DNA from: Cystobacter fuscus
GTDB lineage: Bacteria > Myxococcota > Myxococcia > Myxococcales > Myxococcaceae
Length of the DNA: 64,000 nucleotides
NCBI RefSeq assembly: GCF_002305875.1
Contig: NZ_CP022098.1
Location: forward strand, 7,192,001 to 7,256,000
Direction of reading: 5' to 3'
Shown: piece after piece, positions 10,101 through 17,897 of the stretch
How the letters are laid out: each line of letters starts with the position of its first letter
Numbering within the stretch: position 1 is the first letter of the stretch
Program-made: the position numbers and the translations under genes
The notes under the pieces: generated by a model
Databases searched by the model: none
What the model was told of the DNA's origin: nothing
What the model saw: only the letters and a program-made list of their open reading frames with translations

Positions 10101-12112
10101 CCCCCCTGGGACATGCGCTCGTGGCGCTGGATCCCCCGGGAGGCCGGTGGGTTCGCGCCGACACGCTGGAGCTCGCCCGGAACCTGTCGTGGCTCGTCCA
10201 GGGAGCATGGCTGAAGTCCGGAGAGACCGTCGCCTCGGTGTGGTACCGCGCCTTCGGGGGAATCGCCGCGGCGGGGTTCGTCTATGCCGGCGTGGGCCAG
10301 GTGCTCACCCGGGTGGAGGCGCGGCATCGCTTCCTTCCCAGTCTCGCGAACCTCTTCCAGCGCTGGGCGGGCACCGCCGCGGGGCTCGTCTTCCTGGCGG
10401 CGTTCCTCCAACCCGGGCTGGAGGCGGCCGTGCTCACGCTCGGAGCTGGACTGCTGCTGTTGAGCGCGAGCCGGGCGCGGACCCTGGGTCGTCTGGTGTG
10501 CGGAGGGGGACTGCTGTTGCTCGTCCACGCCCTGGCGCACCGCGATCCCCGATTCGCCGTCTGGCCGGGTCCGGTGCTCGCGCTCGTGGGGCTGCTGGTG
10601 GTGCTCCTGAGTCCCCACGTGGCCCGGTGGAGGAAGCATGATCCGGAGCGCTCCCGGGTTCAGGCGCAGCTCGGGGCGCTGTTCTACGGCGTCCACGCGC
10701 TGCTGTACGCCCTGGTCACCGGCGGAAGTCCGAAGCCGGAGGTGGCCATGCCCTGGGTGCTGCTCGAGGCCCTCATGCGGAGTTGGGACGCGTCCTGGCT
10801 CCAGAGCGTGGCCCTGCCCGCGACCACGGCGCTGCTCGCCACCACGCTCTTCATCGGCGCGGCGCAGTGGAAGGGAGCCCTGGCCGGCCTGGGCGCGGCG
10901 TGGGGCACGATGATGGCGGGCCTCGCGGCGGTGACGGGACTCTCGGTGGCGCTCGTGGCGTTCGTCGCCGGGCTCGGGAACCGCAACGAGTACACGGACC
11001 TGCTCACCCGGCACGGCCCCGCGCTCACGCTCGGCGTGGCGGGGGTCGCGGCGCTCGCGCACACCGCGGGCCGCTGGCTGCGCGCCACCCGGGAGGATCT
11101 CACCGGAGGGCTCGCCTGGGGCCGGGATGCGTGGCTGGTGCTGACCGGGGCCCTGCTCGCGCTGATGGCGGCCCAGGGAAGTCCGCCGGACGAGCACGCC
11201 CTACCGTTGGCGTTGGCCGCCCTTGGACTCGCGGTGGCGGTGGCGCTGCACTGCGCCTGGCGCGAGCAGACGGGCCGGCACGTGTACTTCGTGCAGGTGG
11301 CGGCGGTCGGGGTGTACGCGCTCGTGCGGCTCTTGTACGCGCGGGATCTGCGCCCCGAGCACGATGCGCTCTTCGCCCTGGTGCTCGGCTTCGTGCTGGT
11401 GGGGGTGACGGTGCTGGCGAGGCGGGCGGGCATTCCCCCGGTGGCGCGAGCGACGCGCCGGTTCGCGGCGCTGCTGCCCCTGGGAATGGCCCTGGTGCTC
11501 CCCAACGAGGCCACCGGCGAGGCGGCGCTGCTGGCGGGCGGCTCGGGCTTCTTGTACGCGGCGCTGGGCGCGGTGGAGCGCAGCCGCCTGTTCGGCTCGC
11601 TCGCGGCGGCGGCCTGCAACGCGGCGCTGCTCGTGGGCGCGCTCTCCATGGACCTGGAGGGCGTGGAGGTCTACCTGGCACCGCTCGGCCTGCTGCTGTT
11701 GATGCTGGGCCAGCTCTTCACGAGCAGCCTCCCCCAGGCGGCGAGGAACGCCGTGCGCGTGGTGGGCGGCCTGCTGCTGTACGTGCCCGCGGCGGCGAAG
11801 CTGACGCTGCGGCTCGGGCTCGCCGAGGATGGTACGTACGCCGTCCTCTTCGGCGCGGTGTGTCTGCTCGGGGTGATGGTGGGCATGGCCCTGCGCATCC
11901 GCGCCTACCTGGCGCTGGGCACGCTGTTCCTCACGCTCGACGTGGCGGCCACGCTCGTGCACGCCGGACTGAGGGACCACCGTGTCGGCTTCGGGGTGAT
12001 GACGCTCACGGGACTCGTCATCGTGGGCGGCCGGGTGCTCGCCACCCTGCACCGCCAGCGGGTGGACCTGCTGTGGCGGCGCGCGAGCGTGACCCTCAGG
12101 GGGTGGGACTGA
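7136..12112 (+). CDS. Giant polytopic membrane protein with N-terminal zinc ribbon
   Basis: About 1,658 aa, one of the largest genes here. The N terminus carries a C-x2-C-x11-C-x2-C zinc ribbon (CLTC...CPVC). A charged, helical cytosolic region follows to about residue 170. The rest is an almost unbroken series of Leu/Ala/Val/Gly-rich membrane helices, roughly forty or more by eye, with short Arg-rich loops. The layout resembles DUF2157/DUF2339-type large membrane proteins; function unknown. The ATG at 7136 is chosen because the Cys motif starts right after it. A GTG at 7121 is also in frame, with GGAGG at 7104-7108 upstream. TCTAGT at 7117-7122 could be a -10 box for a near-leaderless message. 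A run of nine C lies at 7084-7092. Monocistronic. Confidence 0.8.
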   Translation: MLCLTCAEPRIEAPESTCPVCGAPLQPLTSDSLESLVQERLQRKISALRATRLIDEPTATRLSDALVGATAVSIAVPLAETPPTLEQKADALADKLAALEDWRPTWGRSFFQSLEDRAREEREARQRALRRPGEEDGLDLASDSGQALFHRVDAGALGGLEAMAALDGDTADTSDSAPRLHEYVWWFLGAVLVLGGSLMGVREAWRALGGVPRQLLVTGALFAYHAAFIGLGVFLSRRSASVGRVLASIGIALLPVVYVALSSLVALEPLLGGAVTAGLTGLCLVTLRPTARLLYGASPVSLGGALIPSLLAGLPLRALDEDPGARTLCAFVGVAALAATAWRVRKEAASRATLAILSTGLYGTAALALFTVASAPEGFTALSPGNPLLSGMTLWGMALAAVVAGVSSQPLAHETHPRAAPVVETIAHAVVACGALASASVALGLSPGAAPDVDFASALTPLVAALAFFVLEPLRPALVHPGVLSLALSSVLLARLGTPEEPRAWMVGLAIAGAGLLAVARVSGQGRLRSRLLGWGVVLSAASLALTSFDVLGEGSDNPRPALIAGALVALSAHLTGGHRWRGLHYLGGLGALVGGLAALDALAMPGPASALGLLGAMAALYAGAGLLQDAWMRRAGKPDELLPLDDLSLVVAALGALHATLLLDVDVEKLAALPEVVMGCAPALFLSGLLLLRARRDRSRLVSALAAWALATALWLPLVRFVPAGSLLDVRALHFAGVALGFSVIASLRHGKAGSPDPRPKGRRLIGWFRLPFPESGRALYTDGFASVALVGNMFSLLLLATWMTFPTEQGRPHVVLAGALLVAGTALAFLSRGFVTWRLRGSVGTLAAVGLFIALTAVLNRLGRPLPPDVVALRLTCIGGGLWLLALATRRFGPALGLLLENERQGPLYQYVPFAGVAVLGMLLAGDPFLVGGPVLSRALTVVPPLFPLGAALLALLLATAFEARPLVKAALLLGLPGAALWAVQGTPLGHALVALDPPGGRWVRADTLELARNLSWLVQGAWLKSGETVASVWYRAFGGIAAAGFVYAGVGQVLTRVEARHRFLPSLANLFQRWAGTAAGLVFLAAFLQPGLEAAVLTLGAGLLLLSASRARTLGRLVCGGGLLLLVHALAHRDPRFAVWPGPVLALVGLLVVLLSPHVARWRKHDPERSRVQAQLGALFYGVHALLYALVTGGSPKPEVAMPWVLLEALMRSWDASWLQSVALPATTALLATTLFIGAAQWKGALAGLGAAWGTMMAGLAAVTGLSVALVAFVAGLGNRNEYTDLLTRHGPALTLGVAGVAALAHTAGRWLRATREDLTGGLAWGRDAWLVLTGALLALMAAQGSPPDEHALPLALAALGLAVAVALHCAWREQTGRHVYFVQVAAVGVYALVRLLYARDLRPEHDALFALVLGFVLVGVTVLARRAGIPPVARATRRFAALLPLGMALVLPNEATGEAALLAGGSGFLYAALGAVERSRLFGSLAAAACNAALLVGALSMDLEGVEVYLAPLGLLLLMLGQLFTSSLPQAARNAVRVVGGLLLYVPAAAKLTLRLGLAEDGTYAVLFGAVCLLGVMVGMALRIRAYLALGTLFLTLDVAATLVHAGLRDHRVGFGVMTLTGLVIVGGRVLATLHRQRVDLLWRRASVTLRGWD

Positions 12113-12190
12113 CGATGACGGGACACCTGCACTACCTGGTCTCCACCTCCAAAGCCGGGTGAGCACAAGTCGCCGGCAACCCCGCGAACG

Positions 12191-12493
12191 TCATTCGGAC
12201 CACTTCAGCAATCGAAGCTCCTCGCGATTGCGTCTCCTCAGTTCGGCGATTTGCTCTTCCGTGGGCGGGCCATCGATCAAAAATATTCCACGTTTGGCGA
12301 GCGTAAGCTCGGTTTCGAGGACCGCACGAAGCTGCGCGTATAGAATTGGGTCATCAGGAAACCTCTCCCGAGCTTCACGCTCGAGAGCTGGGTCCAGGAC
12401 GAGCGCCTCAAACTTCTCGGCATCATGCCCCGCCTCGACGCGGATTGATTCTCTCTTATCGTAAAACCAGTTAGCGGCGCCGTCGGAATTCAT
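12191..12493 (-). CDS. Small cytosolic hypothetical protein, coupled to the exported protein upstream
   Basis: 100-aa acidic, mostly helical protein without signal or membrane segment. Its ATG overlaps the stop of the upstream gene in an ATGA arrangement, so translation is coupled. Codon use is less G/C-rich than in neighbouring genes. No family was recognised. A small soluble protein directly behind an exported protein with a low-G+C C terminus is the usual layout of a toxin-immunity pair, so an immunity role is a possible reading, but no known immunity motif is visible. Confidence 0.6.
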   Translation of the reverse strand: MNSDGAANWFYDKRESIRVEAGHDAEKFEALVLDPALEREARERFPDDPILYAQLRAVLETELTLAKRGIFLIDGPPTEEQIAELRRRNREELRLLKWSE

Positions 12494-13182
12494 TTATACC
12501 TCCGAGACTGCCGCTCGAATGTGGCGACAATTTCGCTAAACATAACCTCGATCGGAGGGAGACTCGAAGTATTCTTGCACAAACGCATCTGCCAATAGAA
12601 CACAGCGTCTATTTCTCCCTTATGTTCAGCGAGAAAGTTTCGACCGTCGATCCGCGGTGTATTGAGCGCCTGAGTCTCAAATGCCGTCGATTCGCTACTT
12701 ACACAGTGGAGAACAAGCCGCGCGGTGAGACAGTCGCGCGGCGTCTGTGGCAGATTTCGGCGTGTTTCCTCATGCCCTGATGACCGTGAGGCGCGAAGCA
12801 AGCGCTGACGGCAACCTTTTGCCTCGGGTGCTCCCGGGCTCGGCGTTGCGACAAGCAACTCATCAACAGTGCGAGGTGGAAGCTCTGGGGACCGTCTCGA
12901 AGCAGCCTGCGGCTCGTCAGCCGCCCACAGGCCCGGCTCACGAGTAACAGGGAGGATGCGTTTGTTGGGCGAGCGAGCCGCGGGTGGTACCTGGTCGCCT
13001 GGTTGACCGATTACAGGAGCGCCCGCTCCTTCAGGCGTCAGACGTGGCACAGAAAACGGCGTAGGGACGCGCGGCGGTGCCTGAGAGGGAACTGGCGCCT
13101 GAGCTGGCGCTGTGGCCGAAGCCAGGACGAGCAGACAAGCACCTGCGCGCCATGTCCAAGGCCACATACTCGAAGGTCTCAT
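12490..13182 (-). CDS. Exported hypothetical protein with Pro-rich linker and unrecognised C-terminal domain
   Basis: 230 aa. The N terminus has a Sec signal peptide (WRAGACLLVLASATAPAQA) followed by about 90 residues of Pro/Ala-rich linker. The last ~100 residues form a compact, Cys-containing domain (HCVSSES, NFLAEHKGEIDAVFYWQM, RLCKNTSSLPP) whose DNA is clearly richer in A+T than the linker. Two in-frame starts, 13182 and 13167, are possible; neither has a strong ribosome binding site. Function not recognised. The modular G+C pattern and the overlapping downstream gene suggest a secreted effector, which is inference only. Confidence 0.6.
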   Translation of the reverse strand: MRPSSMWPWTWRAGACLLVLASATAPAQAPVPSQAPPRVPTPFSVPRLTPEGAGAPVIGQPGDQVPPAARSPNKRILPVTREPGLWAADEPQAASRRSPELPPRTVDELLVATPSPGAPEAKGCRQRLLRASRSSGHEETRRNLPQTPRDCLTARLVLHCVSSESTAFETQALNTPRIDGRNFLAEHKGEIDAVFYWQMRLCKNTSSLPPIEVMFSEIVATFERQSRRYK

Positions 13183-13243
13183 CGGAGGAATATTACTCTC
13201 GGTGCCGAACTCCAGCGAGCGAGTTCACCCCGATAGGTTCATC

Positions 13244-14131
13244 TCACCCCTGCCTGTCAGCCCCCTCATCCGGCAGGAGCGCCGACAGGTTCTTCTGGAT
13301 GGTGTCGCAGATGCGCTCCAGGGGCAGATCGTTGTCGTCGTTGCCGAAGGGATCCTCGATCTCCACGCCAATCTCCTCGATGCCGAAGAAGAGATAGGCG
13401 ACGACGAACGTGGCCGGCACCGTGGCCCACCCGAACGCGTCCACCAGCGCCAGGGGCAGCGAGAAGCAATACAAGACGAGCGCCCGGCGCAGGTGCAGCA
13501 TGTACGCGAAGGGCATGGGCGTCTTGTGGATGCGCTCGCAGCCGCCCAGGTAGTCGATGAGCAACTGGACGTTCTGATCGAGTTGCAACTGGGCGTATTC
13601 GGCGTAGTAGCCGCGGCGCCGGCCCTCGTCGAGCAGCTCACTCATCCGCCTCGCCACGGCGAGCGGCACATGCTGGGCGCCACGCACCTGCGCCACCTGC
13701 TCGGGCGGCAGCTCGGCCGCCCGGGGCCCGAGATCGACCGGACTCCCCCGGAGCGCCGCGGCGGACGCGTACGGGAAGGTCGTGGTCCAGCGCACCAACG
13801 CGCCATAGAGAGCGGCGTCGCCACGCAGGAAGACGCCGGCGGCGCGCGCCAGGTTGCGCGTCTCGTTGACGATGCCGCCCCACAGCTTCCGCCCCTCCCA
13901 GAAGCGGTCGTAGGAGGAGTTGGTGCGGAAGACGAGCAGGAGGCTCAACGAGATGCCCGCCAGCGTGTGCACGGTGGCCGGGATGTCCATGGACCGAACA
14001 TGGAGATGGACGGCCACCACTCCCACGGACCACAGGACACAGGCCATCACCCGGTAGACGATCTCCTTGATCATCGAGCCCCGGAGGTAATGGAAGTACG
14101 TCCACCAGCGATGCGGGTCGTAGTCGATCAT
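13244..14131 (-). CDS. Bestrophin-family anion channel protein
   Basis: 295-aa inner-membrane protein of the bestrophin/UPF0187 family. Seen: an N-terminal amphipathic start, membrane helices around residues 20-60 and 205-245, the signature FRTNSSYDRFWEGRKLWGG near residue 70, and the C-terminal IEDPFGNDDNDLPLE motif, both diagnostic. Bacterial homologues form pentameric channels; chloride or cation flux is family knowledge, and ion selectivity here is unknown. It is monocistronic and tail-to-head with the exported pair at 12191-13182. The start at 14131 agrees with the family N terminus; no strong ribosome binding site is visible. Confidence 0.9.
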   Translation of the reverse strand: MIDYDPHRWWTYFHYLRGSMIKEIVYRVMACVLWSVGVVAVHLHVRSMDIPATVHTLAGISLSLLLVFRTNSSYDRFWEGRKLWGGIVNETRNLARAAGVFLRGDAALYGALVRWTTTFPYASAAALRGSPVDLGPRAAELPPEQVAQVRGAQHVPLAVARRMSELLDEGRRRGYYAEYAQLQLDQNVQLLIDYLGGCERIHKTPMPFAYMLHLRRALVLYCFSLPLALVDAFGWATVPATFVVAYLFFGIEEIGVEIEDPFGNDDNDLPLERICDTIQKNLSALLPDEGADRQG

Positions 14132-14175
14132 GCGCGGGGATGCCTATGCCGTGTCCGCTCGCGCCAAGGCAAGTC

Positions 14176-14479
14176 TCAAGGTGACAGCCGCAGCCACAGT
14201 GTGTCCGAGTCCTCCACGGGGGTATACGTCGTGCCGGCAAACGTCATCGGCCCATCGAAGGGGCCCCCGACGAGCGTCTCGCCCGAGGGCTGGACACCCA
14301 GCAGGGAGGGATCCATCCACGAGTTCAGGCTCCGGGACCAGCGGTGCTCGCCGGTGGGACCATAGCTGGGCCGCCTCGGGCAAGGCGCCGTCTCCACACC
14401 CGCCCAGCATCCCCAGGCCCCACACGGCGCCCACCGCCAACGACCATCTGCTCACACGCACCCGCGCCTCCCGGCTCAT
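14176..14479 (-). pseudogene. Frameshifted lipoprotein remnant
   Basis: The first part (start 14479) reads MSREARVRVSRWSLAV followed by a lipobox-like LGMLGGCGDG, a normal lipoprotein signal. About 30 codons on, that frame loses its sense, while another frame takes over (GPTGEHRWSRSLNSWMD, then SGETLVGGPFDGPMTF) and ends at a proper stop at 14176 after DTLWLRLSP. The second part resembles one blade of SBBP-type beta-propeller repeats found in long myxobacterial lipoproteins. The total is far shorter than such proteins, so a frameshift and probably an internal deletion are likely. A sequencing indel cannot be excluded. Confidence 0.55.
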
Positions 14480-14596
14480 CGTCTGTCCGGCGGCCGATGC
14501 ACTTGAAGTGCCGTGTGAACCCCTCCCCTCGCACTGGGAGCGAACAGGGCGAGGGGAAACACCCTGCCCTGTCGTGAGACATTTCCTACCCACGAA

Positions 14597-14623
14597 GGGC
14601 TCGCGGAGGGAACACGCGAGCCC
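14597..14623 (-). terminator. Candidate terminator hairpin after the dienelactone hydrolase gene
   Basis: Perfect 9-bp inverted repeat GGGCTCGCG (14597-14605) and CGCGAGCCC (14615-14623) with a 9-base loop, beginning 10 bases past the stop of the minus-strand gene. There is no T-tract on the far side, so intrinsic termination would be weak. Confidence 0.5.
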
Positions 14624-14632
14624 CCGCGCGGG

Positions 14633-15415
14633 CTACTTCCCGCCGAAGGCCTCGGCGAAGAAGTTGTTCATCGCGAGGTAGGCGCGCCTGGCCACCTTGG
14701 CGTCGTACTGGAACTGACCCGGGGCGTTGGCGTCCAGGTCGGTGAAGCTGTGCACCGCGCCGCCGTAGGACACCAGCTCCCAGTCGGCCTTGGCCTTGCG
14801 CATCTCCTCCTCGAAGCCCTTCACCTCGGCGGGGGGAACGAAGGGATCCTCGGCCCCGTGCAGTGCGAGCACCTTGGCGGTGATGGTGCCCTCGGCGGCG
14901 GGAAGAGGCGCGTCCAGACCGCCATGGAAGGACACCACACCGGCGACGGGAGCGCCGCTGCGCGCCAGCTCCAGCACCGTGGTGCCGCCCAGGCAGAAGC
15001 CGATGGCGCCCAGCTTCTTCGCGTCGAGCTTCACCGCCTTGCCCTCGGTGCGCAGCACGTCCAGGGCCTTGTTCACACGCGCGCGCATGAGGTTGCGGTC
15101 GCCCTTCACCGCGCCGGCGGCCTTGGCCGCCTCGTCGGTGTTCTTGGGACGCACGCCCTGGCCGTACAGGTCGGTGACGAAGATGATGTACTGCTTACCG
15201 GCCACCTGGACCGCCTGCTTCACGTTGGGCTCGTTGATGCCCAACCAGTTGGGAACCAGCACCAGCCCCGGACGGGGGGTCTTCACGGAGTCGTCGTAGA
15301 CGAGCACGCCCTCGAACTTCGTTCCCTCCAGCTCATACACCACCGGCTTCTGCACGGGCTTGGCCGTCGCCGTCAGCGCCAGCAGGCCGACCATTACACC
15401 CAGCACTCGCTTCAT
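14633..15415 (-). CDS. Exported dienelactone hydrolase-family alpha/beta hydrolase
   Basis: 260 aa with a signal peptide MKRVLGVMVGLLALTATA, hence periplasmic or secreted. The catalytic triad of dienelactone hydrolases is visible: nucleophile Cys in GFCLGGTT (about residue 140), Asp in HGAEDPFVP (about 189) and His in GGAVHSFTD (about 220). NWLGINEPNVKQA matches the family N-terminal strand. Family members hydrolyse lactones or act as broad esterases; the natural substrate is unknown. The ATG at 15415 follows GAGGAG eight bases upstream; the frame stays open further but that would bury the signal. A terminator-like hairpin lies downstream. Confidence 0.9.
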   Translation of the reverse strand: MKRVLGVMVGLLALTATAKPVQKPVVYELEGTKFEGVLVYDDSVKTPRPGLVLVPNWLGINEPNVKQAVQVAGKQYIIFVTDLYGQGVRPKNTDEAAKAAGAVKGDRNLMRARVNKALDVLRTEGKAVKLDAKKLGAIGFCLGGTTVLELARSGAPVAGVVSFHGGLDAPLPAAEGTITAKVLALHGAEDPFVPPAEVKGFEEEMRKAKADWELVSYGGAVHSFTDLDANAPGQFQYDAKVARRAYLAMNNFFAEAFGGK

Positions 15416-15501
15416 GTCGTCGTCTCCTCGGGTGGGGAAAACGCGCGATTGAGTGTTCCGGGCCCACGCGGTTTGCAAGCGGATTCGTCACACCGGCCTC
15501 T

Positions 15502-16839
15502 TCATGTCCGAAGGTCGGCGAGCCAGCGCAGGGCGCGCAATCCGGGCATGAAGCCGTACTCACCGCCCCGGGTGACGACGAACCGCGGCAGGCCCTGGAG
15601 GCGCCTCGGAATCGGCCGGCGCGGAATGGAGAAGGAGCCAGCACCGTCGCTGGCCCCGACAATGGGATCCCTGGTGGTCCCCAGTCCGAGGAAATCACCG
15701 CTGTTGATCCACTCCGACTGGACGAACTCGAACTGCCGGCCCAGATGAGCCCCGATGAAGGCGAACATCAGTCCCCGGTCGGCGCCATCGTCCTCGATGA
15801 CACCTTCCGGGAGCGCCGGGCCGTAGGCGGTTCCGCGGCGGATCATCCGGTGCAAGCGGACGACGCCCGCCACGGAAGCGTCTCGCGGATTCGCCCGCCG
15901 GATATGACATCCGGGAGGAGTCATGTATCCCGTCGGGTCCTCCTGCCGGTAGAGGAAGTCATTGTTGCGTCGAGGGTCGGCACCCAGCTCGGGGGCGTCA
16001 TGGAACGGACAGAGCGCCAGGGGGGCGCCGCTGCGCCAGCGCCCCATCAGCCTGGCCGCGAGGAGCTCCTCATCCTCGGGGCTGGAGGAGTTCGCTCGCA
16101 GGTATCGACGGAACGCCGCCACGCGCTGATGCAGCTTGCGGAAGGCGACGTACGTCCCGTTGCGCCCCAGGATCTCGGGCTGGGGCATCGGCGGGAGGCC
16201 ACCCATCTCGTCGGGGTAGCCGAGGACGAACTCACCGGCCTTCAACGGACTCTCCCGGGAGTTGGTCCCGGGGATGCCGCTCCCCTCGATGGCGGGGTGG
16301 CTGATGCCATCCCGGAACCCGAAGGGCTCCCGCTCGGTGGGCAGTGCATGGCAGTCCTGGCGCCAGATCGCCTCGACTCCATCCAACGCCTCGAACGTCT
16401 CGCGCGCGCGCGCGAGCGCCGCTTCCAACCGCCGCGTGTCCGGCGCGAGGGCCACGAGCACGACGTGGACGTCTGGCGTCCCGAGTGGCTTCTCCCAGTT
16501 CTCGGGACTGCTCTCGCCCGTGTCTCCCAGCGCCTTGGCGCGCGCGGCCATCCCCTGCTTGAACTCCCATGAGAAGCTGTCGAGCGAAGCCTGTGGGACA
16601 CCCAGGGCCTTCAATCCGTGGAACGTGAGCGCGACGCTCAGCCAGGTATCCGCCGCCGGGTCACGCGGGTTGCCCGCCGAGACCACCGCGGTGCTCAGCC
16701 GATCCATCAGCTTGCGCCCCGCCCCGCAGTCGTCGATCCGGAGCAGGATGTAGGTCGCCGCATACGGAGAGGGCCGAGGGCGGAGGGTTCCGCTCTGGAT
16801 GTCATCCAGCTCGAGAGGTGTGTCCGCGACGTCGCTCAT
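15502..16839 (-). CDS. DyP-type heme peroxidase
   Basis: 445-aa dye-decolorizing peroxidase-like enzyme. The diagnostic GFRDGISHP (GxxDG) motif lies near residue 173 and supplies the distal catalytic Asp. The C-terminal half has the expected FVQSEWINSGDFLGLG stretch and a proximal-side region with GTAYGPALPEG. No Tat or Sec signal, so it is cytosolic or encapsulated. It is the third gene of a tight minus-strand operon (gap of 14 bases to the gene upstream), with AGGAGG just before the ATG at 16839. Family members oxidise dyes, phenols or heme-like substrates with peroxide; the partner genes suggest a dedicated pathway but no substrate can be named. Confidence 0.9.
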   Translation of the reverse strand: MSDVADTPLELDDIQSGTLRPRPSPYAATYILLRIDDCGAGRKLMDRLSTAVVSAGNPRDPAADTWLSVALTFHGLKALGVPQASLDSFSWEFKQGMAARAKALGDTGESSPENWEKPLGTPDVHVVLVALAPDTRRLEAALARARETFEALDGVEAIWRQDCHALPTEREPFGFRDGISHPAIEGSGIPGTNSRESPLKAGEFVLGYPDEMGGLPPMPQPEILGRNGTYVAFRKLHQRVAAFRRYLRANSSSPEDEELLAARLMGRWRSGAPLALCPFHDAPELGADPRRNNDFLYRQEDPTGYMTPPGCHIRRANPRDASVAGVVRLHRMIRRGTAYGPALPEGVIEDDGADRGLMFAFIGAHLGRQFEFVQSEWINSGDFLGLGTTRDPIVGASDGAGSFSIPRRPIPRRLQGLPRFVVTRGGEYGFMPGLRALRWLADLRT

Positions 16840-16853
16840 GGACCCTCCTGGCT

Positions 16854-17867
16854 TCATTTCGCCGTGGCGATGTTCTTCCAGAAGCGCTCCAGGCTCTCGT
16901 CGTGGCCGAACAAGGTGCTGAAGACCGTGGAGTCGGCCACCAGCACATCCCCGCCCCGGTTGCCGCTCGGCGGCATCCAGACGAGCGCATTGAACTCCTG
17001 GTTGCCGGCCAGCGTGAACGGATGCGGCCTGGACATGTCGATGGGCTGCCTGGCCAGGACATGGATGGCTTCCGTCGCTCCGTCCGTCACCGCGTAGTGC
17101 GGCAGATGCTGGTGGAAGTTGAAGTTCGTGACGCCCTCGAGCCAGCCGCGCGTATCCAACTCCCGCATGACCGTCAGCGGAGCAATCCGGCGGCTCCCGT
17201 CCATCACCGCGGGACGGAGACCGTGCCGATTCTCGACGGGGATTCCAAGCCCCCGCATCAGCGAGCGCGTGTACCGCCCGAACCGCTGCTGGCGGGGCAC
17301 CAGCGCATCACCATGGTGGGCGTACTCCATCGCGCGCTCCGCCATCTCCGGCGAGGCCCCCACGTCATGATGGGGACCGATGATGAGGCAGGTGCCCTCT
17401 CGCTCGAGGAAGTTCCGGACGGCCCCGATCTCCTCCGGGGAGGCCTCCTGCTCGGTGACCATGTGGTCCAACCCGAAGACCAGCAACGTGTCGGCGTCGG
17501 CGAGGACCCGCTCGTCGAGCGGGAGCCTGAAGCCGGCCTGATCGACGCGCTGGAACACGGGGACCCCGTGCCCGGTGGTCTCCTGGATGACCTGTTGGAA
17601 TCGCACCCAGGCCCAGAAGAACAGCTCCAGCGAGCCCGCGATCCCCTGCTGGAACATCAACGGGTCCGCGAACCTCGGTGACTCATACTCGGGCCAGAGC
17701 ACCCGACGGACCTCGGTCATGGTCGAGTAGCGGTTGTCCATCTCGGTCACATCCCGGTTGGATTCACCCGGATAGCTCCAGGAGATGTAGACGCTGACGC
17801 GGCGCCGACCCTTGACGTACTTCCGCGGCACATGCTCCTGGTTGTACGTCCGCGCGGGTTCGCTCAT
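16854..17867 (-). CDS. Hypothetical protein of the DyP operon (possible amidotransferase-like fold)
   Basis: 337 aa, soluble, middle gene of the DyP operon. No family recognised with confidence. The central region (LADADTLLVFGLDHMVTEQE, then GAVRNFLEREGTCLIIGPHH) has the strand-helix-strand rhythm of class I glutamine amidotransferase-like/ThuA-like folds, but no Cys nucleophile elbow is visible. The segment HHDVGASPEMAERAMEYAHH is His-rich and could bind metal or heme. The ATG at 17867 has GGGAGG eight bases upstream; the alternative at 17873 would leave only two bases of spacing. Gaps to neighbours are 30 and 14 bases. Confidence 0.7.
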   Translation of the reverse strand: MSEPARTYNQEHVPRKYVKGRRRVSVYISWSYPGESNRDVTEMDNRYSTMTEVRRVLWPEYESPRFADPLMFQQGIAGSLELFFWAWVRFQQVIQETTGHGVPVFQRVDQAGFRLPLDERVLADADTLLVFGLDHMVTEQEASPEEIGAVRNFLEREGTCLIIGPHHDVGASPEMAERAMEYAHHGDALVPRQQRFGRYTRSLMRGLGIPVENRHGLRPAVMDGSRRIAPLTVMRELDTRGWLEGVTNFNFHQHLPHYAVTDGATEAIHVLARQPIDMSRPHPFTLAGNQEFNALVWMPPSGNRGGDVLVADSTVFSTLFGHDESLERFWKNIATAK

Positions 17868-17897
17868 GGCCATGTCCTCCCTGCGGGTCCATCCGCC

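Noticed and set aside
8555-11197. 880-codon minus-strand frame inside the giant membrane protein gene
   Set aside because: Gln/Arg/Gly/His-rich antisense of a Leu/Ala-rich membrane protein; no start signal or domain.
12114-12161. 15-codon frame MTGHLHYLVSTSKAG after the giant membrane protein
   Set aside because: Too short, no ribosome binding site and no motif.
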